A DNA stretch of 6,697 nt from an uncultured Roseovarius sp. (GTDB lineage: Bacteria; Pseudomonadota; Alphaproteobacteria; Rhodobacterales; Rhodobacteraceae). The stretch is taken from contig CAJXKX010000116.1 in assembly GCA_913055965.1 (NCBI GenBank), forward strand, positions 1-6,697. Reading direction: 5' to 3'. The notes below the pieces were generated by a model. The model worked only from the letters and a program-made list of their open reading frames with translations, made no database searches and was not told where the DNA came from. Each line of letters begins with the position of its first letter. The first letter of the stretch is position 1. Position numbers and translations under genes: made by a program. Positions 1 to 6,062 of the stretch are shown here, piece after piece.

Positions 1-272
1 ACGTGCGCATCGACCGCCGCCGCAAGCTGCCGGCGACCACGCTGCTCTTGGCGCTGGACTCCGACAACACCGAGAAGCTGCGTGCCGAGCGCACCGAGGC
101 CGGCCAGGCGCTGGAGCCGCATGAGGCCCAGGGCATGTCGCCGGAGGACGTGCTCGACTTCTTCTACGACCACGTCGTCTACAAGCGTTCGGGCAACGGC
201 TGGGCGACCCCCTTCGATGCCGAGCGCATGCGCGGCGCGAAGCTGGCTGAGGATCTGATCGACGCCAAGACC
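1..272 (+). CDS. rpoB: RNA polymerase beta subunit, internal fragment (truncated at both ends)
   Basis: This is an internal piece of the beta subunit of DNA-directed RNA polymerase. The frame is already open at the left edge and gives VRIDRRRKLPATTLLLALD, which matches the conserved RpoB stretch near residue 200 of the E. coli protein (RIDRRRKLPAT). It continues with LEPHEAQGMS, a DFFYDHVVY segment comparable to the E. coli ILDLFFEKV region, then TPFDAERMRGAKL and DLIDAKT. The extra residues between LALD and GMS, absent in E. coli, fit an alphaproteobacterial RpoB. After the codon at 270-272 the translation no longer resembles RpoB, where I would expect something like a GEVV..AG segment. The same frame stays open to 1403, but that extension is only the antisense of the CoA ligase gene. 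The fragment covers roughly 90 of about 1,350 or more residues. It lacks a start, a stop and all catalytic parts, so it cannot be functional as it stands. Its end point is approximate. Confidence 0.85.
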
Positions 273-308
273 GCCTATTTCGCGGAATGGGCGGCGCAGA
301 AAAAACGC
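273..308. other. Unassigned junction between the rpoB fragment and the truncated CoA ligase
   Basis: This 36-nt stretch separates the last codon that reads as RpoB from the last codon that reads as acyl-CoA synthetase on the other strand. Read on plus it gives AYFAEWAAQKK, which is not expected RpoB sequence. Read on minus it gives AFFLRRPFREIG, where the ligase family would normally begin a glycine-rich linker after the GRRAR motif. There is no stop codon in either of these two frames, no recognisable insertion-sequence end and no obvious target duplication. It is most simply the breakpoint of a chimera, but a rearrangement scar is possible. The boundaries are judged by eye and may be off by several codons. 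Confidence 0.5.
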
Positions 309-1205
309 CCGCGCCCGCCGCCCCTGCGAGAAGAGGGCGAGCATGGCGGCCATCTCGTCGACCGACCCGGCGATGTGCCCGCCAAGCCGCCCCACCAGCG
401 CGCGAAAGACGTCGTCATCCCCGACCAGCGCCCCGGTATGCGAAATCGCCATCCGCGCGCCCAGCGCCGAGCGCCCGACCTTGAGGATCACCACCGGCAG
501 GTCGCGCGCCGCCGCCGCCTCCATCCCCGCGACGAAGCCCTGCGGATCGCGCACCGTTTCAAGAAACAGCCCGATGACGCGCGTGCCGGGCTGATCGACC
601 ATCCAGCGCAGGTAATCGGCAGCGGTCGTGACGGTTTCCGAGCCGGTGCTCACGGCCTGCGAAAACCGCAGCCTGCGGTCGTTGTTCATCAGCGCCCCGA
701 GGATCGAGCCGGATTGCGCGATCAGCCCGATCCCGCCGGGCTCGAGATCGAGCGGCACCGGAAAGGGCGTGATCCGCAACCCGATGGCAAGGTTGTGAAA
801 GCCCATGCTGTTGGGGCCGCACAGGGCCGCGCCCGCGGCGCGCACCCGTGTGCCGATCCGGTCCCGCATCGCCGCGTCGGGGCATTCCGAAAAGATGGTG
901 AGCGCCCGCGCCCCCGCGCGCAATGCGCGGTCCACCCCCGCCTCGACGCGCGACGTGGCCAGCGACAGGACGACATGATCGGGCGCGGCGGGCAAGGCAT
1001 CGAGATCGGCGAAGACCCGCCCGCCCGAGCCATCGGCCAGCCGCGGATTGACGCGCAGCACCTGCCCCCGATAGCCGCCGCCGCTACACATGGCCTCAAG
1101 CGCGTGGCCGTAGGAATTGACCCGGTCCGACACACCGACAAGCGCGATGCTCCGAGGTTCGAGCAGCGCAGTCATCGCCGGTATGGGTGCTGCCTGTCCC
1201 GGCAT
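309..1205 (-). CDS. NDP-forming acyl-CoA synthetase, CoA-binding (alpha) portion, 3' truncated
   Basis: Family members convert an organic acid, CoA and ATP or ADP through a phosphohistidine intermediate. About 299 residues are visible. A Rossmann CoA-binding domain starts with SIALVGVSD (VGVSD at 23-27), followed by CGPNSMG (GPNSMG at 130-135, usually GPNCLG). The succinyl-CoA-ligase-like domain has AQSGSIL (163-169) and AISHTGALVGDD, in which H256 aligns with the phosphorylated histidine of the alpha subunit of succinyl-CoA synthetase. Resemblance ends after GRRAR (295-299). Full fused members are near 700 residues and add an ATP-grasp part, so more than half is missing. I chose the ATG at 1205 because AAGGGGG lies 6 nt upstream. 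The internal ATG at 1175 has only a weak site and would give a protein 10 residues shorter. The frame stays open to the left edge, but there it only mirrors the rpoB codons. The gene follows the LysR gene by 91 nt and may have its own promoter. The acid substrate is unknown. Confidence 0.85.
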
Positions 1206-1211
1206 CGTCTG

Positions 1212-1218
1212 CCCCCTT
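1212..1218 (-). promoter_or_regulatory. Ribosome binding site deciding the CoA ligase start
   Basis: The minus strand reads AAGGGGG here, followed by 6 nt and then the ATG at 1205. This is a strong match to the anti-Shine-Dalgarno sequence at normal spacing. It favours 1205 over the in-frame ATG at 1175, which has no purine-rich stretch at suitable distance. Confidence 0.6.
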
Positions 1219-1222
1219 CGAC

Positions 1223-1259
1223 CTGTCCCAGCCCGATAGTGATCGCAGGCGCGAGACAG
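1223..1259. other. Imperfect hairpin in the LysR to CoA ligase gap
   Basis: Three nested complementary pairs can be seen: CTGTC (1223-1227) with GACAG (1255-1259), GCC (1231-1233) with GGC (1248-1250), and CGAT (1234-1237) with ATCG (1242-1245) around a 4-nt loop. Together they make 12 base pairs interrupted by small internal loops. There is no T-run after it on the minus strand, so it is not a classic intrinsic terminator. It sits between the LysR stop and the ribosome binding site of the CoA ligase. It could attenuate read-through, act as a leader structure, or be a chance feature of GC-rich DNA. Confidence 0.3.
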
Positions 1260-1296
1260 TTGAAATTCCGAATGGGAAACGACCGATTTACCCGGC

Positions 1297-2211
1297 TTAT
1301 ACCGCCGGGCCGCCCGGCGCGCCCGCTCGGTCGTGCAAGGCCCCGCGAACGCGCCCGAGAAAGGCCCGCGCGGCGACGGAGGGGGCCGCGCCGGTCTTGG
1401 TGACCGTGGCGATCCGGTACCGGATCGCCGGGACGAACGGGCGCCACGTCACCCCGTCCTCCAGCGCCTCGCAGCCGTTGAGCGCATCGACGATGGCGAC
1501 GCCCGCGCCCTCGGCCACCATCCGGCGCACCACCGCAAAGAAGAACCCGTGCACCGCGCACCGTATCTCCACCCCCGCCTCGGCGCAGACATGGCGCACC
1601 TGCCGGTCCACCTGGTTGCTGTCCTGGATGCCGATGAGGCGCTGATCCCGCAGGTCGGCGGGCGTGATCACCGCGCGGCTTGCCAGGTCGCAGGCGCGCG
1701 GCAGGATGCAGACGCAGGGCAGAGCGAATTCCTCGGCATCGAGCGCGGGCGCGGCGGTGGGGGCCTCGATCAGGCCGATATCAAGCTGGCCATTGCCGAC
1801 CAGATGGGAAATCCGGGCCGAGCTGCGCACCTGCAGGTCGATCTCGACACGCGGATTTTCCGCGCAATGCGCGGCGACGAGCCGCGGCAGCAGCCCGAAG
1901 GCGGCGGCCCCGATGGCTCCGACACGGATCAGCCCGGTGCCGCCCTGCTTGATCTGGCGGGCGCGGTTGGCGAATTGCTCGACCGCCATGATCGACAGTT
2001 CGGCATCGACATGCAGCAGATAGGCCTCGGGGCGCGGGGTGAAATGCCCCTTGGAGCGGTGAAACAGCGGGTATCCCAGCATCGCCTCGAGCCGCGACAG
2101 CGCGATGCTGATCGCAGGCTGGGTCAGGTGCAGCCTGTCCGCCGCCCTCGAGACGGAGCCCTCTTCCATCACCGCGTGGAAGACTTCGAGATGGCGCAGT
2201 TTCAGGTGCAT
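1297..2211 (-). CDS. LysR-type transcriptional regulator
   Basis: This 304-residue protein has the usual LysR-family length and layout. An N-terminal winged helix-turn-helix covers about residues 4-63, with the hallmark run GSVSRAADRLHLTQPAISIA starting at residue 18, then LEAMLGYPLFHRSKG. A linker helix follows, and an effector-binding domain begins near residue 93 with GLIRVGAIGAAAFGLLPRL and includes GNGQLDIGLIE. Such proteins bind promoter DNA as tetramers and switch catabolic genes on when a pathway metabolite binds. The ATG at 2211 is preceded by GGTGGGGA about 4 nt upstream. The gene lies 69 nt downstream of the oxidoreductase gene on the same strand, not divergent as is common for the family, so it may be co-transcribed with the operon it presumably controls. 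Neither the effector nor the operator can be identified, and regulation of the transporter and oxidoreductase is inferred from position only. Confidence 0.93.
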   Translation of the reverse strand: MHLKLRHLEVFHAVMEEGSVSRAADRLHLTQPAISIALSRLEAMLGYPLFHRSKGHFTPRPEAYLLHVDAELSIMAVEQFANRARQIKQGGTGLIRVGAIGAAAFGLLPRLVAAHCAENPRVEIDLQVRSSARISHLVGNGQLDIGLIEAPTAAPALDAEEFALPCVCILPRACDLASRAVITPADLRDQRLIGIQDSNQVDRQVRHVCAEAGVEIRCAVHGFFFAVVRRMVAEGAGVAIVDALNGCEALEDGVTWRPFVPAIRYRIATVTKTGAAPSVAARAFLGRVRGALHDRAGAPGGPAV

Positions 2212-2234
2212 GGCATCCCCACCGGCAGACCGCA

Positions 2235-2271
2235 GGCCGCGCCCGGACGGAACATCATCCTGCGCGCGGCC
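2235..2271. repeat. 8-bp inverted repeat in the GMC to LysR gap
   Basis: GGCCGCGC at 2235-2242 is perfectly complementary to GCGCGGCC at 2264-2271, with a 21-nt spacer. It fills most of the 69-nt gap between the oxidoreductase stop and the LysR start. The spacer is long and no T-run follows on the minus strand, so a terminator role is doubtful. In DNA this GC-rich an 8-bp match can arise by chance. Confidence 0.3.
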
Positions 2272-2280
2272 ATGATGACC

Positions 2281-3903
2281 TCAGCCGGGGGCGTTGTCAT
2301 GCAGGATCATGTCGGCGCCCTTTTCGCCGACCATGATCGCAGGGGCGTTGGTGTTGCCCGAGGTGAGGGTGGGAAAGATCGAGGCATCGACCACCCGCAG
2401 CCCGCCGATCCCGTGCACCCGCAGGCGGGCATCGACCACGTCGTGCCGCGCATCGGGCCCCATCCGGCAGGTGCTGACCGGGTGAAACACGGTTCCGGCC
2501 CGGTTCCTGATATCGGTGATCAGGTCGTCATCGCTGCGCACATGCGGGCCGGGCAGGATCTCGGCCTCGATCAGCCGGGCCAGCGCCGGGGCTTCGGCCA
2601 GGCGCCGCATCAGCCGCGCACCTTCGAGCATTTCCTGAATGTCGATATCGGTGGCAAGGTAATTGGGATGGATCGCCGGCGCCTCTGACGGGTCGGCCGA
2701 GCGGATTTCCAGGTGGCCCCGGCTGGTCGGTCGGGTCGGCTGCACGCCCAGCAGGAACCCCGGAAACGGATCGGGATTCATCAGCGGGCGCTTGCCCGGC
2801 GGGGCCTTGGTATAGCTGACCGGCGAAAAGAACAGTTGCATGTTCGGATGCTCAAGCCCCGGGCGCGACCGCACGAAGCCGCCCGCCTGATTGACCCCGA
2901 GCGAGAGCGGCCCGCGCCGCGTCAGAACATAGCGCAGCCCGTGCCAGAGCTTGCCATACCACGGGTAAAGCTGGGTGTTCAGCGTCGGCACCCTTGAGCG
3001 GTAGAGATAGTCGAGGCCGAGATGGTCCTGCAAATTCCGCCCCACCCCGTCGAGCGCGTGGACCACTTCGACCCCCTTCGCGGCCAGCAGCGCACCGGGG
3101 CCGATACCCGACAGCTGCAACAACTGCGGCGAGTTGACGGCCCCCGCCGACAGGATCACCTCGCGGCGCGCGCGGGCCTCGACGACCTGACCGTTTCTCC
3201 GGTATCGCAGCCCGACCGCGCGCCTGCCGTCGAACAGCACCCGCTCGGCCAGCGCATGCGTCTCGACGCGCAGATTGGCACGATGCCGCGCCGGGCGCAG
3301 ATAGGCGCGCGCGGTCGACATGCGCATTCCGCCCTTCGCCGTATTCTGGTAGGTGCCCACGCCCTCCTGCCCGGCGCCGTTGAAATCGGGGTTGTGCGGG
3401 AACTGAAGCTGCTCTCCGGCGGCGATGAAATCGTGGCAGAGCGGGTGCAGGTCGCGGTTCATGGTGGCGACATGAACCGGCCCGCTGTCGCCGCGAAAGG
3501 CATCGCCGCCCCGGTCGTTGGTCTCGGACTTGCGGAAATAGGGCAGCACATCCTCCCAGCCCCAACCGGGATTGCCCATCTCCTTCCACTCATCGAAATC
3601 ACGGGCCTGCCCCCGGATGTAGACCATCGCGTTGATCGAACTCGAGCCGCCCAGAACCTTGCCGCGCGGCCAGTAGGACACCCGCCCGTTCAGCGCCGGT
3701 TCGGGTTCGGTGTGGTACATCCAGTTGACCGAAGGCTTGTAGAAGGTCTTGCCATAGCCGATCGGCATCCAGATCCAGAAGTTCAGGTCGCTTCCGCCCG
3801 CCTCGAGCAGCAGCACGCGGAATTTGCCATTCGCGCTCAGCCGATCGGCCAGAACGCAGCCCGCCGATCCTGCGCCCACGACGATGAAATCGTATTCGGT
3901 CAT
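2281..3903 (-). CDS. GMC-family FAD-dependent oxidoreductase (choline/alcohol dehydrogenase-like)
   Basis: This 540-residue flavoenzyme oxidises an alcohol to an aldehyde with FAD. The N-terminal dinucleotide fold is IVVGAGSAG (residues 8-16) and the adenine-binding acid lies in LLLEAGG. GMC signature 1 is PRGKVLGGSSSINAMVYIRG (79-98) and signature 2 is GAVNSPQLLQLSGIG (254-268). Near the C-terminus FHPVSTCRMG carries the catalytic base H474, and SGNTNAPAIM carries N517 at the His/Asn partner position. VVDASIFP and an EKGADMI tail complete the fold. Length is typical and there is no signal peptide, so it is probably cytoplasmic. I prefer the ATG at 3903 because MTEYDFIVVGAG is the usual family start. 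An in-frame ATG at 3933 abuts the cupin stop and would add ten residues, possibly by translational coupling. Sequence style fits choline dehydrogenase or AlkJ-like alcohol dehydrogenases, but HPVSTCRMG differs from the HPCGTCKMG of E. coli BetA, so I do not call it betA. Confidence 0.95.
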   Translation of the reverse strand: MTEYDFIVVGAGSAGCVLADRLSANGKFRVLLLEAGGSDLNFWIWMPIGYGKTFYKPSVNWMYHTEPEPALNGRVSYWPRGKVLGGSSSINAMVYIRGQARDFDEWKEMGNPGWGWEDVLPYFRKSETNDRGGDAFRGDSGPVHVATMNRDLHPLCHDFIAAGEQLQFPHNPDFNGAGQEGVGTYQNTAKGGMRMSTARAYLRPARHRANLRVETHALAERVLFDGRRAVGLRYRRNGQVVEARARREVILSAGAVNSPQLLQLSGIGPGALLAAKGVEVVHALDGVGRNLQDHLGLDYLYRSRVPTLNTQLYPWYGKLWHGLRYVLTRRGPLSLGVNQAGGFVRSRPGLEHPNMQLFFSPVSYTKAPPGKRPLMNPDPFPGFLLGVQPTRPTSRGHLEIRSADPSEAPAIHPNYLATDIDIQEMLEGARLMRRLAEAPALARLIEAEILPGPHVRSDDDLITDIRNRAGTVFHPVSTCRMGPDARHDVVDARLRVHGIGGLRVVDASIFPTLTSGNTNAPAIMVGEKGADMILHDNAPG

Positions 3904-3933
3904 TACGGGCCCGGGCCCCCTTGCGCCGGACAT

Positions 3934-4299
3934 CTAGACGGCAGCGTCCGCACTGAGGACGAAGAGTTTGCGCATATGCTCGTGGATCCCCCACTCGCCG
4001 GTCCAGCCCTGCGGCAGCACCAACAGGTCCCCCGGACCGATATCGCGGCTGCCGCTGCCGTCGGAATTGGTGACCGTGGCCCGCCCGGACAGGATATGGC
4101 AGTATTCCCCCGCCGCGGACCTATCGGCGGTGAACCGCCCCGGCGTGCATTCCCAGACGCCGATCCTGGTCCGGCCCTCTGGTGAGGTCCACAGCACGCG
4201 TGACGCCTCGGTCTGGCCGTCGGTCAGGGTGGTCGGTTTGTCGGCGAAGGCCCCCAGCGGAACGGAGGCGAGATCGGCAAAGCTTTGCAGGTCAATCAT
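3934..4299 (-). CDS. Small cupin-domain protein (DUF861/Cupin_3 type)
   Basis: This 121-residue single-domain cupin ends where the oxidoreductase region begins: its TAG is directly followed by an in-frame ATG at 3933. Recognisable parts are GVWECTPGRF (47-56), GEYCHILSGRATVT (64-77), GPGDLLVLPQGWTGEW (88-103) and KLFVL near the end, the pattern of the DUF861 group that includes the cupin part of ureidoglycine aminohydrolase-like proteins. E65 and H68 are candidate metal ligands. The classic first cupin motif with two histidines is degenerate, and the second motif has W103 where a histidine is common, so catalysis is uncertain. It may bind the pathway substrate or act as an auxiliary isomerase or hydrolase, but nothing in the sequence settles this. 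A weak ribosome site (GGAAAG) lies 8 nt before the ATG at 4299. It follows the second permease by 41 nt and clearly belongs to the same transcription unit. Confidence 0.9.
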   Translation of the reverse strand: MIDLQSFADLASVPLGAFADKPTTLTDGQTEASRVLWTSPEGRTRIGVWECTPGRFTADRSAAGEYCHILSGRATVTNSDGSGSRDIGPGDLLVLPQGWTGEWGIHEHMRKLFVLSADAAV

Positions 4300-4340
4300 G
4301 GTCGGACTTTCCGGGTGCTGGGGGCCGCGTCAGGGCGCAT

Positions 4341-5177
4341 TCAGTCTTTCGGTCGCGTTGGCGCCTTCTGTTGTCCAAAGAGTTGCGCCAGCACCATCAT
4401 CCCCGTCGTCACCAGCACCATGATCGTCGAGATCGAGGCGATGGTCGGGTCGATCTGGTCGCGCAGCGCGTTGAACATGTTGCGCGTGAGCGTCGGGTTG
4501 TCGCCGCCAGAGATGAACATCGCCACCACGACCTCGTCGAAGGAGGTGAGGAACGACAAGAGCGCGCTTGTCACCACGGCAAAGCGGATCTGCGGCAGCG
4601 TCACCGTCAGGAACGCCTTCCAGCGTGGCGCACCGAGGCTGCGCGCCGCGGCCTCCTGGCTCATGTCATAGCCTTTCAGGGCCGACCCGGTGACGATCAC
4701 CACCAGCGGCAGCGCCAACACCGTGTGCGCCAGCACCAGCCCGGTCATGGTATAGAGGATCTGCAGCTGCACATAGGCGTAGAACGCTCCGATCGCGACC
4801 AGCACCACCGGCACCATCATCGGCGTGATCATCAGCACGAAGGCCGCGCGCACAAAGCGCACCTGCGAGCAATGCAGCCCGTAGGCCGCCAGCACCCCGA
4901 CCGGTGTCGCGACCAGCATCGTCAGGAACGCCGCCGTGAACGAGGTGCGCGTGGCCTGCATCCATTCCGGCGATCCGAAATAGTGATCGTACCAGCGCGT
5001 CGACCAGTCTTGCGGCGGAAATTCGAGATACTGGCTGTCCGAGAAGGACATCGGGATCACGATCAGCGTCGGGGTAACGAGCAGGATCATGATGACGACC
5101 GACAAGGCATAGAGCCACAGCCGCTGGCCGTGGGTGACCTGCGTTTCGGTCGCGGGGCTTCGGAACCAGCGCAGCAT
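4341..5177 (-). CDS. ABC transporter permease, PotC-like (polyamine-type)
   Basis: This 278-residue inner-membrane protein forms half of the channel of a polyamine-type importer. About six hydrophobic segments can be seen, beginning near residues 20-43 (LWLYALSVVIMILLV) and then near 80-100, 108-130, 136-157, 198-214 and 245-265. The cytoplasmic EAA loop that docks on the ATPase is at about 172-196, with QEAAARSLGAPRWKAF followed by VTLPQ. The stretch TSFDEVVVAMFISGG (211-225) resembles the SLDDFVITFF region of PotC and supports the PotC side of the pair. The frame is open upstream to 5639, but the ATG at 5177 is chosen because it has a strong ribosome site and because the earlier part is only a shadow of the other permease. 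The start overlaps the upstream stop as TGATG, implying coupled translation and equal amounts of the two permeases. Confidence 0.95.
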   Translation of the reverse strand: MLRWFRSPATETQVTHGQRLWLYALSVVIMILLVTPTLIVIPMSFSDSQYLEFPPQDWSTRWYDHYFGSPEWMQATRTSFTAAFLTMLVATPVGVLAAYGLHCSQVRFVRAAFVLMITPMMVPVVLVAIGAFYAYVQLQILYTMTGLVLAHTVLALPLVVIVTGSALKGYDMSQEAAARSLGAPRWKAFLTVTLPQIRFAVVTSALLSFLTSFDEVVVAMFISGGDNPTLTRNMFNALRDQIDPTIASISTIMVLVTTGMMVLAQLFGQQKAPTRPKD

Positions 5178-6061
5178 CAGTGCCCTCCCCCGGTCATCCT
5201 GTCGAGGTTCAGGAACCGGGACGCGATCCACAGGATCGCCACCGTCGCCACCAGCAGCACCACGCCCAGCGCGCTGGCGGCCCCCCAGTTCACGAACAGT
5301 TCGATATTCGAGACGATCTTCATCGACACCATGATGACCGTGCCGCCGCCCAGCACCGCCGGGGTGACGAAAAAGCCGAGGCACAGGATGAACACCATCA
5401 GCGACCCGGCGATGAGGCCGGGCAAGGTGAGCGGAAAATACACCGTCCAGAACGCGCGCCGCGGGCTCGCGCCGAGGTTGGACGCCGCCTTCATCAGGTC
5501 GCGGTCTATGGCCCGCATCGCGCCATAGACCGGCAGGATCAGGAAAGGCAGCATGATATGCACCATGCCGATCAGCGTGCCGGTCATGTTGTGGACGATC
5601 TTGATCGGCTCTTCCCACAGCCCCAGCGACATCGCCCATTCATTCACCAGCCCGCGCTTTTGCAGCAGCACCAGCCATGCATAGGTGCGCACCAGCAGCG
5701 ACGTCCAGAACGGCAGCAGCACGGTGATCAGGCACAGGTTGGCGATCCGGTTCGGCAGCCCGGCGATGAAATAGGCCAGGGGATATCCGATCAGGATGCA
5801 CAGGCCCGTGGTCAGGAAACTGACCTCGAACGTGGTCTGGAAAATCCGCGCATAGGATTTGCGCTTGAGCATCCGTTCGTAATTCTCCAGCGAGAACGTG
5901 CCGTCGGCCCCGATGAACGAGACATAGAACAGCCAGCCCACCGGAATGACCAGGATCACGAGGATCAGCAGGATCGCGGGCGAGCCGAGGCCAAAGAGCC
6001 TCAGCCGTTCGAGCCGTTCATCCCGTCGCAGCCCCGCTTCGTTGATACGCAGCGCCTGCAT
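5177..6061 (-). CDS. ABC transporter permease, PotB-like (polyamine-type)
   Basis: This 294-residue inner-membrane permease partners the PotC-like one. After a charged N-terminus (residues 1-22) there are six hydrophobic segments at about 27-50, 80-100, 109-133, 161-180, 213-238 and 261-283. The EAA loop is at 191-215, with KAASNLGASPRRAFWTVYFP followed by LTLPG, which matches the consensus spacing for contact with the ATPase. LPFWTSLLVRTYAW (116-129) is typical of PotB-type proteins. The ATG at 6061 lies 1 nt after the ATPase stop (TAA C ATG) and is preceded by GAGGGA with a 4-nt spacer inside the ATPase gene. The length is normal for the family. The transported compound is unknown: close relatives take up putrescine and spermidine, but this family also carries other small cationic or organic solutes. 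Confidence 0.95.
   Translation of the reverse strand: MQALRINEAGLRRDERLERLRLFGLGSPAILLILVILVIPVGWLFYVSFIGADGTFSLENYERMLKRKSYARIFQTTFEVSFLTTGLCILIGYPLAYFIAGLPNRIANLCLITVLLPFWTSLLVRTYAWLVLLQKRGLVNEWAMSLGLWEEPIKIVHNMTGTLIGMVHIMLPFLILPVYGAMRAIDRDLMKAASNLGASPRRAFWTVYFPLTLPGLIAGSLMVFILCLGFFVTPAVLGGGTVIMVSMKIVSNIELFVNWGAASALGVVLLVATVAILWIASRFLNLDRMTGGGH
5183..5191 (-). promoter_or_regulatory. Ribosome binding site of the PotC-like permease
   Basis: The minus strand reads GGGGGAGGG here, 5 nt before the ATG at 5177 and inside the end of the upstream permease gene. It decides the start of the second permease against the much longer open frame that reaches 5639. Confidence 0.7.
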
Positions 6062-6062
6062 G

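Noticed and set aside
559..1141. Two shorter minus-strand open frames inside the CoA ligase region
   Set aside because: They lie in frames different from the one carrying VGVSD, GPNSMG, SGSIL and SHTGALVG, so they are shadows of the ligase.
1228..1266. Possible sigma-70-like promoter for the CoA ligase (TTCAAC and CACTAT on minus)
   Set aside because: Each hexamer matches the consensus at only about three of six positions and the spacing is long, so it is not supportable by eye.
3..1403. A 466-codon open frame on plus starting with the RpoB-like sequence
   Set aside because: Only its first 90 or so codons are protein-like. After about 272 it is the exact antisense frame of the CoA ligase gene and is rich in Arg, Pro and His, as expected for a shadow in GC-rich DNA.
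1333..2688. A 451-codon open frame on plus across the LysR and oxidoreductase genes
   Set aside because: It runs antisense through two well-supported genes, has a low-complexity Arg/Gly/Asp/His-rich composition and shows no family motif.
3022..4185. A 387-codon open frame on plus opposite the oxidoreductase and cupin genes
   Set aside because: It is the antisense of genes with clear GMC and cupin motifs. No domain or plausible start signal was seen.
4182..5528. A 448-codon open frame on plus opposite the permeases, very rich in His, Gln, Arg and Asp
   Set aside because: The composition is what the antisense of hydrophobic membrane-protein codons gives. The real permeases on minus have correct EAA loops and membrane segments.
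5178..5639. A longer N-terminus for the PotC-like permease, extending its frame up to 5639
   Set aside because: The extension overlaps the PotB-like gene in another frame, is Arg/Gly/His-rich and not membrane-like, and a strong ribosome site supports the start at 5177.
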